From NCBI GenBank assembly GCA_028718065.1, contig JAQUMP010000066.1, positions 1 through 10,897 of the forward strand: a DNA stretch of 10,897 nucleotides, in the 5' to 3' direction. Numbering within the stretch: the stretch's first letter is position 1; each line of letters starts with the position of its first letter. The DNA is from Chitinivibrionales bacterium. Lineage in GTDB: Bacteria > Fibrobacterota > Chitinivibrionia > Chitinivibrionales > FEN-1185. Below are positions 1-6,678 of this stretch, one piece after another. The notes below the pieces were generated by a model. The model was not told the origin of the DNA. It worked only from the letters and a program-made list of their open reading frames with translations, and did not search any database. Position numbers and translations under genes: made by a program.

Positions 1-26
1 CGAATGTTATTTTACCGGTTTTGACC

Positions 27-86
27 TCACCCCTGGCCATGAATCTGCCACCGGCAGATGGCAAGCCTCTCCCAATGGGAGAGGGG
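27..86. repeat. C/G-rich double-hairpin intergenic repeat
   Basis: Two adjacent inverted repeats lie in non-coding DNA. The first pairs ATCTGCC (43-49) with GGCAGAT (53-59) around a 3-base loop. The second pairs CCTCTCCC (66-73) with GGGAGAGG (77-84) around AAT. The CCTCACCCC and CCTCTCCC...GGGAGAGGGG wording resembles short palindromic intergenic repeats scattered in many environmental bacterial genomes. It could also help terminate transcription of a gene left of the window, but the bases after the second stem are A-rich rather than T-rich on the + strand. Only one copy is present here, so dispersed-repeat status is inferred. Confidence 0.5.
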
Positions 87-114
87 AAAAAGACTTATTA
101 TTACCCTGCCCAAG

Positions 115-144
115 TTGACATTGTGGTGTGTGGTAATGTATCTT
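115..144 (+). promoter_or_regulatory. candidate sigma70-type promoter upstream of the LRR gene
   Basis: A perfect TTGACA (115-120) is followed after 18 bases by TATCTT (139-144), which matches 4 of 6 positions of the -10 consensus. Transcription from here would begin near 151 and give a leader of about 50 bases before the ATG at 205. No other gene start lies between. The spacing is one base longer than ideal, and promoter consensus in FCB-type bacteria can differ from that of Escherichia coli. Confidence 0.4.
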
Positions 145-204
145 TATGGCAATACTTTACAAAAGGTAATGCACCGAATTTTTCCCCAGCCCAAAGGAGA
201 CGGT

Positions 205-927
205 ATGAAAAAAACCTATAGTGTGTTCGTTTTTGTGGCGATTATGTGCCGTTTGGCGATGTGTCAGAGCGACGAGGCCGAACGGGCGGTCGTGCGCTCG
301 ATACTGGATGCCGCCGGCTGGAAGAGCGTTGCGGTGGAAAGCGTTGCCACGGCGGATTCCACCGGCAGGATCGTGGCGCTCGACCTTACCAACAAGGAGG
401 CCGGCAAAGACGGCGTTAAAAGCCTGCCGCCGGAAATCGCCGTGCTCACGGCCTTAAAGTCCCTGCACATTGACAAAAACGACTTAACGACCTTACCGCC
501 GGAAATCGGCATGCTGCGCGCGCTTACCGAGCTTGACCTGCAATATAACCAGATCAGCGAACTGCCGGCTTCATTGGGCAACTGCGCCGCCCTTAAAAGC
601 CTGGACCTGCGCGCCAATGACCTTGGCGATGTCCCGCCGTGCATTTTTTCGCTCAAAGCGCTCAAGGCGCTCAAGCTTTCCAACAATCACATCGAGGTAA
701 TTCCGGAAGAAATCGGCAAACTGACCCAGTTAAAAGAATTGTATCTAACCAACAACAAGCTCACCACTATTCCCCGGAGCATTCAAAAGATGAAAGCGCT
801 CACCTACATTGATTTTGGGGAAAATAAGTTATGTTCGCCGTCGGGCGAGCTTGCGGCCTGGATGAAAAACTGGGATGACCAGTGGAAGAGCAAGCAGAAA
901 TGCGCCGGGGAGGGCGTGTATAAGTAA
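205..927 (+). CDS. exported leucine-rich-repeat protein
   Basis: A 240-residue protein. The start at 205 is chosen because AAAGGAGA (193-200) precedes it and it opens directly into a signal-like N-terminus (MKK, then a hydrophobic stretch to about residue 19). The in-frame ATG at 58 would run through the hairpin repeat and bury this signal. Cys20 follows Leu-Ala-Met, a poor lipobox because of Met at -1, so lipoprotein versus SPase I export is undecided. From about residue 55 to 220 there are six to seven leucine-rich repeats of 23 residues, with the pattern LxxLxLxxNxLxxLPxxIxxL typical of bacterial repeats. LRRs form a curved solenoid used for protein binding. No catalytic domain is attached. 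The next gene starts 20 bases later, suggesting co-transcription. The partner and role are unknown. Confidence 0.85.
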   Translation: MKKTYSVFVFVAIMCRLAMCQSDEAERAVVRSILDAAGWKSVAVESVATADSTGRIVALDLTNKEAGKDGVKSLPPEIAVLTALKSLHIDKNDLTTLPPEIGMLRALTELDLQYNQISELPASLGNCAALKSLDLRANDLGDVPPCIFSLKALKALKLSNNHIEVIPEEIGKLTQLKELYLTNNKLTTIPRSIQKMKALTYIDFGENKLCSPSGELAAWMKNWDDQWKSKQKCAGEGVYK

Positions 928-947
928 CAATAACAAGGGATAATTCG

Positions 948-3083
948 GTGAAAAAAAATCTAGCGCAATTTGGTCTTGGAATTAGTTTACTATGTCTATT
1001 GGCAAATTCGGCAAGAGCGGATTGGGTGCCTACGAATGGACCTACAGGAAGAGGTATTTCTGCAATGGCCATAAAACACGATACTGTTTTAGCAGTTAGT
1101 GATAGGATTTTTCTTTCCGCTAATAATGGAGCCAGTTGGATTGCTCCGGCAAACAAGGGAATTTATATTGAGGATATCTATGCGATTGCCGTTATAGATA
1201 GTATTATTTTTATAGGAACTTTTAATGGGGTTTATCGGTCCGCTAATAATGCTTTAAGCTGGACACCCGTCAGCAATGGACTTACAACTACTATTGTCTT
1301 GTTCCTTGCTGTAAACGGAAATACTATCTTAGCAGGAACCTATAGTGGGGGAGTTTTTCGTTCTACCGATAATGGGACTAACTGGGTTCCCGCCGATTCC
1401 GGACTTACCAATGGGGAAGTTACGGCTCTTACCGCAAGCAATGGCAATATTTTTATCGGTTTGTACGGCGCCAATGGTGGCGTTTTCCGTTCTACCAATG
1501 ATGGCACAAATTGGACGAAGATTAATCCAAACGTTACTATGGAGGTCAAATCTATTGCCGCAAGCAACAACAATATTTTTGTAGGAACTTCCTCCGGCGT
1601 TTTTCTGTCCACAAATAACGGCTTAAATTGGACGCCGGCCAATAACGGACTCGCGAGTCCTTACAACGATACAATCCAATTCATTGCGGCAAATGGAAAC
1701 AATATATTTGCTGTAAATAATCTTGATGGTGTTTATTTATCGACTAATAATTGCGCAAGCTGGACTGCTGCTAATAATGGATTTACAACTACGTATATCC
1801 GGACGCTCACCATAAATGGCGACCATATTTTTGCAGGAACCGACCAAGGTGTTTTTCTCTCAACTAACAATGGAACCGCGTGGAACTCGACCAATATGGG
1901 GCTCTCTGCAACTGATGTAAGAGCTCTTGCCGCAAGCGACACTACTATTTTTGCAGGCACCTATGGTAGCGGTATTTTTCTTTCCAATAATGGCGGTGCA
2001 ACTTGGATTGACGATGAGGGAGCAAATGGTTTTGATCTTGGCATTTATAAAGATAATAATGTTATGTCTTTTGCCCTGAACAACCATACTATTTTTACAG
2101 GGACCCAGTACAATGGAGTTTTCCGTTCAACAGATAACGGAAAATATTGGACAAGTGTCAATGCTGGCCTCACAAATAAATATGTTTTGTCTCTTGCCGC
2201 AAACGGCACTAATGTTTTTGCCGGAACTTCAAAAGGTGGAATATTTTTATCTACCAATAACGGAACAAGTTGGGCTTTGGTCAATTCCAAACTCGCAAAA
2301 ACAGATGTTGTGTCTCTGGTCATAAACGGAAGCTCCATCCTTGCTGGAACTCAGGATAGCGGAATCTTTCAATCCACCGATAACGGAACAAACTGGGCTG
2401 AAGCAAACTCGGGTCTCACAAATAAACATGTTAATGTTCTTGCAACAAACAGCAATACTATATTTGTGGGTACAGATAATGGGATCTTCCGAACCGCCAA
2501 TAATGATATTAACTGGACATTGGTCGATTCTGGTCTTACGGATGCAGATGTCAGATCGTTTGTTGTAAGCGGCAGCCAAATTTTTGCAGGGACTTGGCAA
2601 GGCGATATTTTCTTATCCATTAATAATGGAGCAAGCTGGACACCTGTAAATTCAGGTCTGATACCGGATAGCACCGGTTATTTCATTGGCCATGGAATAT
2701 GGTCGCTTGTCATAAGTGAGGGAAATGTTTTTGCAGGAACCTATCAAGGTGGAGTATGGCGCAGACCACTTTCAGAAATGACCGGGGTAATAAACGAAAA
2801 ACCGCAACCAGAAATATTAAAACAAGCTGCTTTAAAGATCCACTTTCTAAGCCATTCTAATCGTTATGCAAATATCGATTTTTCTCTTCCTCGTTCGGAA
2901 AAAGTAACCGCAATAATTTACAATATTTCCGGGCGTGAAATAGTACCTCTTGTCAATAATCAGCTTGATGCAGGCCCTCATACTTTTTCTTGGGATACGC
3001 ATAATTTAGCCACTGGCATTTATACTCTTAAGATGCAAGCTGGGCAAACTACTCTTATTAAAAGTTTCCCGATTCTGCGATAA
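948..3083 (+). CDS. secreted Asp-box beta-propeller protein with T9SS/FlgD-like C-terminal domain
   Basis: A 711-residue protein starting with GTG, supported by AAGGGA at 935-940 and a signal peptide (hydrophobic residues 8-20, likely cleavage after Ala-Arg-Ala24). Residues 25 to about 605 are repeats of roughly 40-45 residues, each carrying an Asp-box-like motif (S-T-D/N-N-G-x-x-W) followed by a V..L..NG..IFAGT..GG(V/I)F strand pattern. Thirteen Asp-box motifs plus an N-terminal half-unit suggest about 14 blades, possibly two seven-bladed propellers. This fold is shared by sialidases, Ycf48-type and sortilin-type proteins, but no sialidase catalytic residues were recognised. Residues about 628-711 resemble the FlgD Ig-like/T9SS type A sorting domain (YNISGREI...LATGIYTLKM). 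The gene is A/T-rich: a sampled line is about 40% GC against about 62% for a tsaD line. The role is probably cell-surface or secreted binding; the substrate is unknown. Confidence 0.85.
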   Translation: MKKNLAQFGLGISLLCLLANSARADWVPTNGPTGRGISAMAIKHDTVLAVSDRIFLSANNGASWIAPANKGIYIEDIYAIAVIDSIIFIGTFNGVYRSANNALSWTPVSNGLTTTIVLFLAVNGNTILAGTYSGGVFRSTDNGTNWVPADSGLTNGEVTALTASNGNIFIGLYGANGGVFRSTNDGTNWTKINPNVTMEVKSIAASNNNIFVGTSSGVFLSTNNGLNWTPANNGLASPYNDTIQFIAANGNNIFAVNNLDGVYLSTNNCASWTAANNGFTTTYIRTLTINGDHIFAGTDQGVFLSTNNGTAWNSTNMGLSATDVRALAASDTTIFAGTYGSGIFLSNNGGATWIDDEGANGFDLGIYKDNNVMSFALNNHTIFTGTQYNGVFRSTDNGKYWTSVNAGLTNKYVLSLAANGTNVFAGTSKGGIFLSTNNGTSWALVNSKLAKTDVVSLVINGSSILAGTQDSGIFQSTDNGTNWAEANSGLTNKHVNVLATNSNTIFVGTDNGIFRTANNDINWTLVDSGLTDADVRSFVVSGSQIFAGTWQGDIFLSINNGASWTPVNSGLIPDSTGYFIGHGIWSLVISEGNVFAGTYQGGVWRRPLSEMTGVINEKPQPEILKQAALKIHFLSHSNRYANIDFSLPRSEKVTAIIYNISGREIVPLVNNQLDAGPHTFSWDTHNLATGIYTLKMQAGQTTLIKSFPILR
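1020..2765 (+). repeat. tandem protein-level repeats, about 40-45 codons each
   Basis: Within the propeller gene, a unit of roughly 120-145 bases recurs about 14 times. The most constant part encodes S-T-(D/N)-N-G-x-x-W; related wording such as AATAACGGAACAAGTTGG, GATAACGGAACAAACTGG and GATAATGGGACTAACTGG appears in different units. The units differ at many synonymous and nonsynonymous sites, so this is an old, diverged array rather than a recent perfect tandem duplication. Unit length varies because of loop insertions, for example the longer units beginning near 1980 and 2618. Confidence 0.8.
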
Positions 3084-3126
3084 TTCCTATTTCGCAAAAA
3101 CCGCTATTTTATACCGTTTAGTATAT

Positions 3127-3138
3127 TTCCGTACGGAA
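3127..3138. promoter_or_regulatory. 12-base perfect palindrome, possible operator
   Basis: TTCCGTACGGAA reads the same on both strands and lies in the 203-base gap between the propeller gene and the lipoprotein gene. The gap is A/T-rich, which makes this C/G-containing dyad stand out. It could bind a dimeric regulator. No T-tract follows, so it is not an obvious intrinsic terminator. Chance occurrence is not excluded. Confidence 0.3.
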
Positions 3139-3286
3139 TAGTATTGTTTTCTTCAAAATTTTAGACCGCTCGCCTTTCAAATTTCTAAAAATCATCCTGA
3201 AACCCTCCGGCATTATTTTTGCTTTCTAATATTTCTTAGTCAGTAATCACTATTTTTCACCTTACCATTTGAAAGGAGCATCTTTT

Positions 3287-4060
3287 ATGAAGGCTTCCAC
3301 AAAATCGTTGTTGTCGTTAGGGCTGTTTGTCGCCGTTGGTTCGCTGGCACTTACCGGTTGTGGTTCTCAGGGACCGGCCGGACCAAAACTTACCGGCGCC
3401 ATATCCGGATTTGTTACCCTGGTTAATGCCGACGGCAGTCAACCCGCGGACCGTAGCGGCGTTGCGGTTACGCTCGAAGGATTGTCTTCGACGGCCACCA
3501 CGGACGTAAACGGCTTCTGGTCGATTCCCAATCTTGAAACCGGTATTTACACTATCGATTATAACAAAGCGGGGTATGGGTCAAGCAAAACGGTCCAGAC
3601 GCAATTTATCGGCGGCGGGCCGAAAGAAATCGGCACCGTGGACCTTTGTGCGGCGCCGGGCTTTTATATCGGCAATTTCTGGAACAAACATAAAGCGAAC
3701 GATTCCATTAATATTTATCTCGCTTTTAAAGTTTCGGATTCTACCGTTACGGGGAGCGGAAGGGTTTTTATTTTCTGCGGTTTGGATTCAACGGTATCGT
3801 TTCATCCGCAAACGTATCATAGCTTAATCACGGCCACGCCCACCTACACGGGCGGCGTAGACTCGACTTTTAATACAAAAGTTACGCCGGCCGCCTGGAC
3901 CAATAATGGATTTACAAACGGAGAGACAATTTATCTGGCGGCCTATACGGCCAATGCGGGGACGACCAACAGCGGTTATATCGACCTTGCAACGGGCAGA
4001 ACAATATATACGAATATCGATACAACGCGCTCGAACGTGGTGGCGATTATAATTCCCTGA
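3287..4060 (+). CDS. lipoprotein with carboxypeptidase-regulatory-like domain
   Basis: A 257-residue protein. The ATG at 3287 is chosen over the in-frame ATG at 3269 because AAAGGAG (3272-3278) sits at the right distance and the protein then begins with a proper lipoprotein signal: positive MKASTK, a hydrophobic core, and lipobox Leu22-Thr-Gly-Cys25. A short QGPAGP linker follows. Residues about 36-120 match the carboxypeptidase-regulatory-like/transthyretin-like beta-sandwich (ISGFVTL...GVAVTLEG...TTDVNGFWSI.NL..GIYTIDY.K.GY). Residues 125-257 are Thr/Ser/Gly/Tyr-rich and look beta-stranded but match nothing I recognise. Probably membrane-anchored through lipid on Cys25; such domains are usually accessory binding or spacer modules. 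It has its own 203-base upstream gap, so it may be transcribed separately from the propeller gene. It converges on larE with 9 bases between stops. Confidence 0.8.
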   Translation: MKASTKSLLSLGLFVAVGSLALTGCGSQGPAGPKLTGAISGFVTLVNADGSQPADRSGVAVTLEGLSSTATTDVNGFWSIPNLETGIYTIDYNKAGYGSSKTVQTQFIGGGPKEIGTVDLCAAPGFYIGNFWNKHKANDSINIYLAFKVSDSTVTGSGRVFIFCGLDSTVSFHPQTYHSLITATPTYTGGVDSTFNTKVTPAAWTNNGFTNGETIYLAAYTANAGTTNSGYIDLATGRTIYTNIDTTRSNVVAIIIP

Positions 4061-4081
4061 AAAATTTCTTTACTTTTTCAG
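4057..4081. terminator. weak A/T-rich hairpin between convergent genes
   Basis: CTGAAAAA (4057-4064) can pair with TTTTTCAG (4074-4081) around a 9-base loop. It overlaps the stop codons of both the lipoprotein gene (+) and larE (-). Because the stem arms are A-run and T-run, it could act as a weak bidirectional terminator in this tight convergent junction. The stem has only three G/C-type positions, so the call is tentative. Confidence 0.25.
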
Positions 4082-4864
4082 ACTCTCGTTCATGGCGCCG
4101 GTGCGGTAGCCTTGCAGGTCGAGGGCCACAAAGGTGAACCCGGCCGATTTACAGGCGGTAAGGATCTGCTCGCGCGATTTCCAGCCTTGTTCCATTTCCG
4201 CGGGCAGCAGCTCAATGCGGGCCAGGTCGTTATGGCTGCGGACCCGGAACTGGCTGAACCCCAGCTTGCGCAGGGCCGCTTCGGTTTGGCCCACGCGCGA
4301 AAGTTTGTCTTTGGTAATGGTCTCGCCGTAAGGAAAACGCGAGGCCAGGCAGGCATAGGCCGGTTTCTGGGCCGTTTTAAGGCCGAATTGCTGCGAAAAA
4401 GAACGGATGTCCGCTTTTGTCAACCCTACCGCCAGCAGGGGCGAAATAATTTCCAGTTCAGCGAGCGCCTTGCGGCCGGGACGGTAATCGGCGCTGTCGT
4501 CGGCATTGGTGCCGTCGAACACAACGGCATAATTGCCTTCGGCGGCGATGGCGCGCAATTTTGAAAACAGTTCGCGCTTGCAAAAATAACAGCGGTCGGG
4601 CGGATTATTGATGAATCCGGGAATGTCCAGCTCTTCGGAAACAATGCTGCGGTGGGGGAGCTCAAGCTGCGAAGCGATGGCCACGGCCTCGGTAAATTCG
4701 CTTTCCGGATAGGTTGACGAACGCGCGGTAACCAACAGGACTTTTCCTTTAAGGACCTTGCCGGCCATATACCCCAGAAAGGTGCTGTCGACCCCGCCGG
4801 AAAAAGCGACGAGCGCCGAGGGAAAATCCGCGATAAACTCTTCCAACTGTTTTAGTTTGTCCAT
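4070..4864 (-). CDS. larE: LarE-type ATP-dependent sulfur transferase (nickel-pincer cofactor biosynthesis)
   Basis: A 264-residue PP-loop (adenine nucleotide alpha hydrolase-like) protein of typical family length. The pyrophosphate-binding loop SGGVDS is at residues 22-27, followed by the family signatures CYFCKREL (92-99), DGTNADD (117-123), R-P-G-R-K-A (128-133) and ACLASRFPYGE (171-181). LarE adenylates a carboxylate of the pyridinium precursor and inserts sulfur to make the nickel-pincer nucleotide used by LarA lactate racemase and related enzymes. Cys172 aligns with the sulfur-donating cysteine of the Lactiplantibacillus enzyme; Cys92 and Cys95 give this protein three cysteines, as in the iron-sulfur type described from Thermotoga maritima. 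It is the last gene of a three-gene minus-strand block, 16 bases after the previous stop, with a weak GGAAG ribosome site. No larA, larB or larC is visible here, so it is an orphan in this window. Confidence 0.9.
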   Translation of the reverse strand: MDKLKQLEEFIADFPSALVAFSGGVDSTFLGYMAGKVLKGKVLLVTARSSTYPESEFTEAVAIASQLELPHRSIVSEELDIPGFINNPPDRCYFCKRELFSKLRAIAAEGNYAVVFDGTNADDSADYRPGRKALAELEIISPLLAVGLTKADIRSFSQQFGLKTAQKPAYACLASRFPYGETITKDKLSRVGQTEAALRKLGFSQFRVRSHNDLARIELLPAEMEQGWKSREQILTACKSAGFTFVALDLQGYRTGAMNESLKK

Positions 4865-4880
4865 GATTGACTTCCGGTAA

Positions 4881-5588
4881 TTATTTGACCGAAACCCCGG
4901 CCAGTTCCTTGATTTTAAGGAACGGGTCGAAAGCGGGCGGGCACTGGTTCATAGAAACTTTGTCCACGAGTTTAAGGGCCCCCGCCGGAAAAAACGCGCT
5001 GAGTTTTCCGGTGGTATCGAAGGCGTGGTACCGGTTGCCCTCAACCATGCATCCGCCGGCTTCTACGGCCACGGTCCAGGTGCTCTCCTGCACGCCGGTT
5101 ACATAACAAGTGTCTTTCCCGGCAATTAAAATCCGGCGCAAAATCGTAAGCTCGCACAGCATGTCGGGTGCTTTCGGGTCTACTTTACCGAAGGGAGTAA
5201 TAAAGTAATTTGCGATTGCGGCGGTCGCCAGGGTTTCGCCGGAGGGCGCCACCGTGCGCCAGCGGTCCACCTGCCAGACATACCCGTTGGGTTTTATTTC
5301 CAGGCGGTCGAGCCGCGAAAATTCGGACTTTCCCATGGTGGAGTCGTGGGAATATTCCCAGAAACCGGCGAGCTGCGGCCGCAGGCTGTCCTGCTGGCGC
5401 GGGGAAAATTGCACCGTGGCAAAGCGGGATTTAAGCAACGCATTAAAAGTTTGGGGGGGGTGCTGGATCGCAGGCAGGGCGCTTATTACTATTTTGTAAA
5501 TAAGCAGGGCCAGTAGCGCCAGCCCAACTCCGGCTACGACGCCCACGACCAGGCTTTTGCTCGGCGGCTTTTTGTTTTTAAGGTGCAT
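4881..5588 (-). CDS. membrane-anchored protein of unknown function, possible lipocalin-like outer domain
   Basis: A 235-residue protein with a basic N-terminus (HLKNKKPPSK) and one long hydrophobic segment at residues 13-37, so probably an inner-membrane anchor with most of the chain outside the cytoplasm. After a proline/glutamine linker, residues about 71-200 show LAGFWEYS, then alternating hydrophobic strands (RLEIKPNGYVWQVDRW, CELTILRRILIAGKDTCYV, TWTVAVEAGG). This is weakly reminiscent of the G-x-W opening of lipocalin-like beta-barrels. I do not recognise a family. Its ATG follows the stop of the REC-HATPase regulator by 2 bases, a strong sign of translational coupling and a shared pathway. 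A run of eight C bases on the coding strand (5453-5460) lies in codons 43-46, just after the membrane segment. Confidence 0.75.
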   Translation of the reverse strand: MHLKNKKPPSKSLVVGVVAGVGLALLALLIYKIVISALPAIQHPPQTFNALLKSRFATVQFSPRQQDSLRPQLAGFWEYSHDSTMGKSEFSRLDRLEIKPNGYVWQVDRWRTVAPSGETLATAAIANYFITPFGKVDPKAPDMLCELTILRRILIAGKDTCYVTGVQESTWTVAVEAGGCMVEGNRYHAFDTTGKLSAFFPAGALKLVDKVSMNQCPPAFDPFLKIKELAGVSVK

Positions 5589-5590
5589 GG

Positions 5591-6505
5591 TCAGGACGCT
5601 CTGCCGAGTTCATGGATCAAAAGCGGTTTATTATGGTCGGCCTGCGAGGCGCTCAGATATTTCAGAATAATGCATTCGGTCTTTTGGTTGGGGGTAATGT
5701 TTATGATAAAACGGTCGAGCAGACGCCGGATCAACAGCAATCCTTTGCCGTGGACATTCTGGGTAGTATCTTCGTCGATGGGCGAATCGAGCCAGCGCAG
5801 TACGTCGGTCTTTTTTAAATTTCCCTTCGGGTCAACTACGGCCACGCCGATTTTTTCCGGATCGAGCGCCCATTCCACGGTAATGGCCGATGCCGGATCG
5901 ATAAGGTAATCTTCGTTCCATTGCTCGCGCGGGGTGTCGGTGAGCTGCAGCACGCCGTGAAAGACGGCGTTGGAGATAAGTTCATCGATTGCAATTTCCA
6001 GCAATACGGCGTCTTTTTTATTATAGGCCGAAAGGATCTGGTTGCAGGCCGCGCGGGCCTGATCGTGGTTGCAAACCTTTATACTGGAAACCATGTCGTT
6101 TTTAAAATATCGCTGGAGCCCGAAAATATCGCCGGTTAAAAGTCCCCGGATATAAGCGCTTACCTCCTGTAAATTAAACGCAGCGCCCTTGACGAGAATG
6201 TTTCCGATGTTAAACTTGCGGATAATGGAGATATATTCGTCGATATCATAGCCGGTAATCAGCACCCGCTTTATTTGCGGATACTCCGTATCCATCCGCA
6301 GAAAGAGATTAAAACCATCAAGCTCAGGCATTTGAATATCGGAAACCACCAGGTCCGGCTGGTGGGCTTTAATCTGTGCCAGGGCCTCGATACCGTTTTG
6401 CGCTTGAAAAACCCGGTAGCCGTCTCGCGTAAAGAGATCGTTGAGCACCTCACGTACGCCGGGTTCGTCATCGGCCACAACGACGGTATAGATTTTTGGT
6501 TCCAT
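5591..6505 (-). CDS. response regulator: receiver domain fused to RsbW-type HATPase domain
   Basis: A 304-residue protein. Residues about 5-120 form a CheY-like receiver with the acidic pair Asp12-Asp13, phospho-acceptor Asp56 (VVSDIQMPELDG), Thr84 and Lys106. Residues about 130-290 form a GHKL ATPase domain closest to the RsbW/SpoIIAB anti-sigma kinase type: N-box E165-LISNA-x-x-HG, G1-like DPKGNL at 205-210, G2-like HGKGLLLIRRLLD at 232-244. There is no DNA-binding domain and no dimerisation/phosphotransfer histidine helix. A natural reading is that phosphorylation of the receiver switches binding or kinase activity toward a STAS-type partner. The divergent gene at 6679 encodes such a candidate. 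TTGGAG lies upstream of the ATG. It heads a minus-strand operon with the membrane protein (2-base gap) and larE. Whether it phosphorylates anything cannot be read from sequence. Confidence 0.85.
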   Translation of the reverse strand: MEPKIYTVVVADDEPGVREVLNDLFTRDGYRVFQAQNGIEALAQIKAHQPDLVVSDIQMPELDGFNLFLRMDTEYPQIKRVLITGYDIDEYISIIRKFNIGNILVKGAAFNLQEVSAYIRGLLTGDIFGLQRYFKNDMVSSIKVCNHDQARAACNQILSAYNKKDAVLLEIAIDELISNAVFHGVLQLTDTPREQWNEDYLIDPASAITVEWALDPEKIGVAVVDPKGNLKKTDVLRWLDSPIDEDTTQNVHGKGLLLIRRLLDRFIINITPNQKTECIILKYLSASQADHNKPLLIHELGRAS

Positions 6506-6678
6506 TGCACTCCAAAATACATTTTGACCGCCTTTATTTTTATTAAAATATATCGATTTTTTCCCGTGATTAAAGCCGCAAAAAATATATCCGTCCTTTT
6601 ATGCAGTTAGCGCGGCTTGCGTTATTCATTGCTCGCAGGAACTTCCCATTGTATTTTTGAATCAGGAGCGGCTGTTAA
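6506..6678. promoter_or_regulatory. divergent promoter region between regulator and STAS-like gene
   Basis: This 173-base A/T-rich gap separates two outward-facing genes and must carry starts for both unless transcription enters from elsewhere. On the + strand TTGACC (6524-6529) has A/T-rich -10-like wording downstream, but at non-ideal spacing (TATATC at 6549). An inverted repeat pairs AAGCCGC (6573-6579) with GCGGCTT (6612-6618) across 32 bases and might be a regulator site. CAGGAG near 6664 serves the ATG at 6679. No single promoter is convincing. Confidence 0.4.

Noticed and set aside
58..204. N-terminal extension of the LRR protein from the ATG at 58
   Set aside because: It reads through the hairpin repeat, has no ribosome site, and would hide the signal peptide that begins at 205 right after AAAGGAGA.
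1340..2674. Several long minus-strand and alternate-frame frames with repeated V-P-L-x-V-E-R-K-like wording
   Set aside because: They are antisense or off-frame shadows of the tandem Asp-box repeats; their repetition simply mirrors the coding repeats, and they lack ribosome sites.
948..2780. Sialidase (neuraminidase) call based on Asp boxes
   Set aside because: Asp boxes occur in many propellers; no arginine triad or other sialidase catalytic set was recognised.
948..3083. CRISPR-like or DNA-level tandem repeat interpretation of the periodic region
   Set aside because: The period is codon-based with diverged nucleotide copies inside one open frame, so it is a protein repeat and not spacer-repeat DNA.
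4112..4564. 150-codon + strand frame opposite larE
   Set aside because: It lies wholly antisense to a clearly recognisable LarE gene; high GC keeps the opposite strand open.
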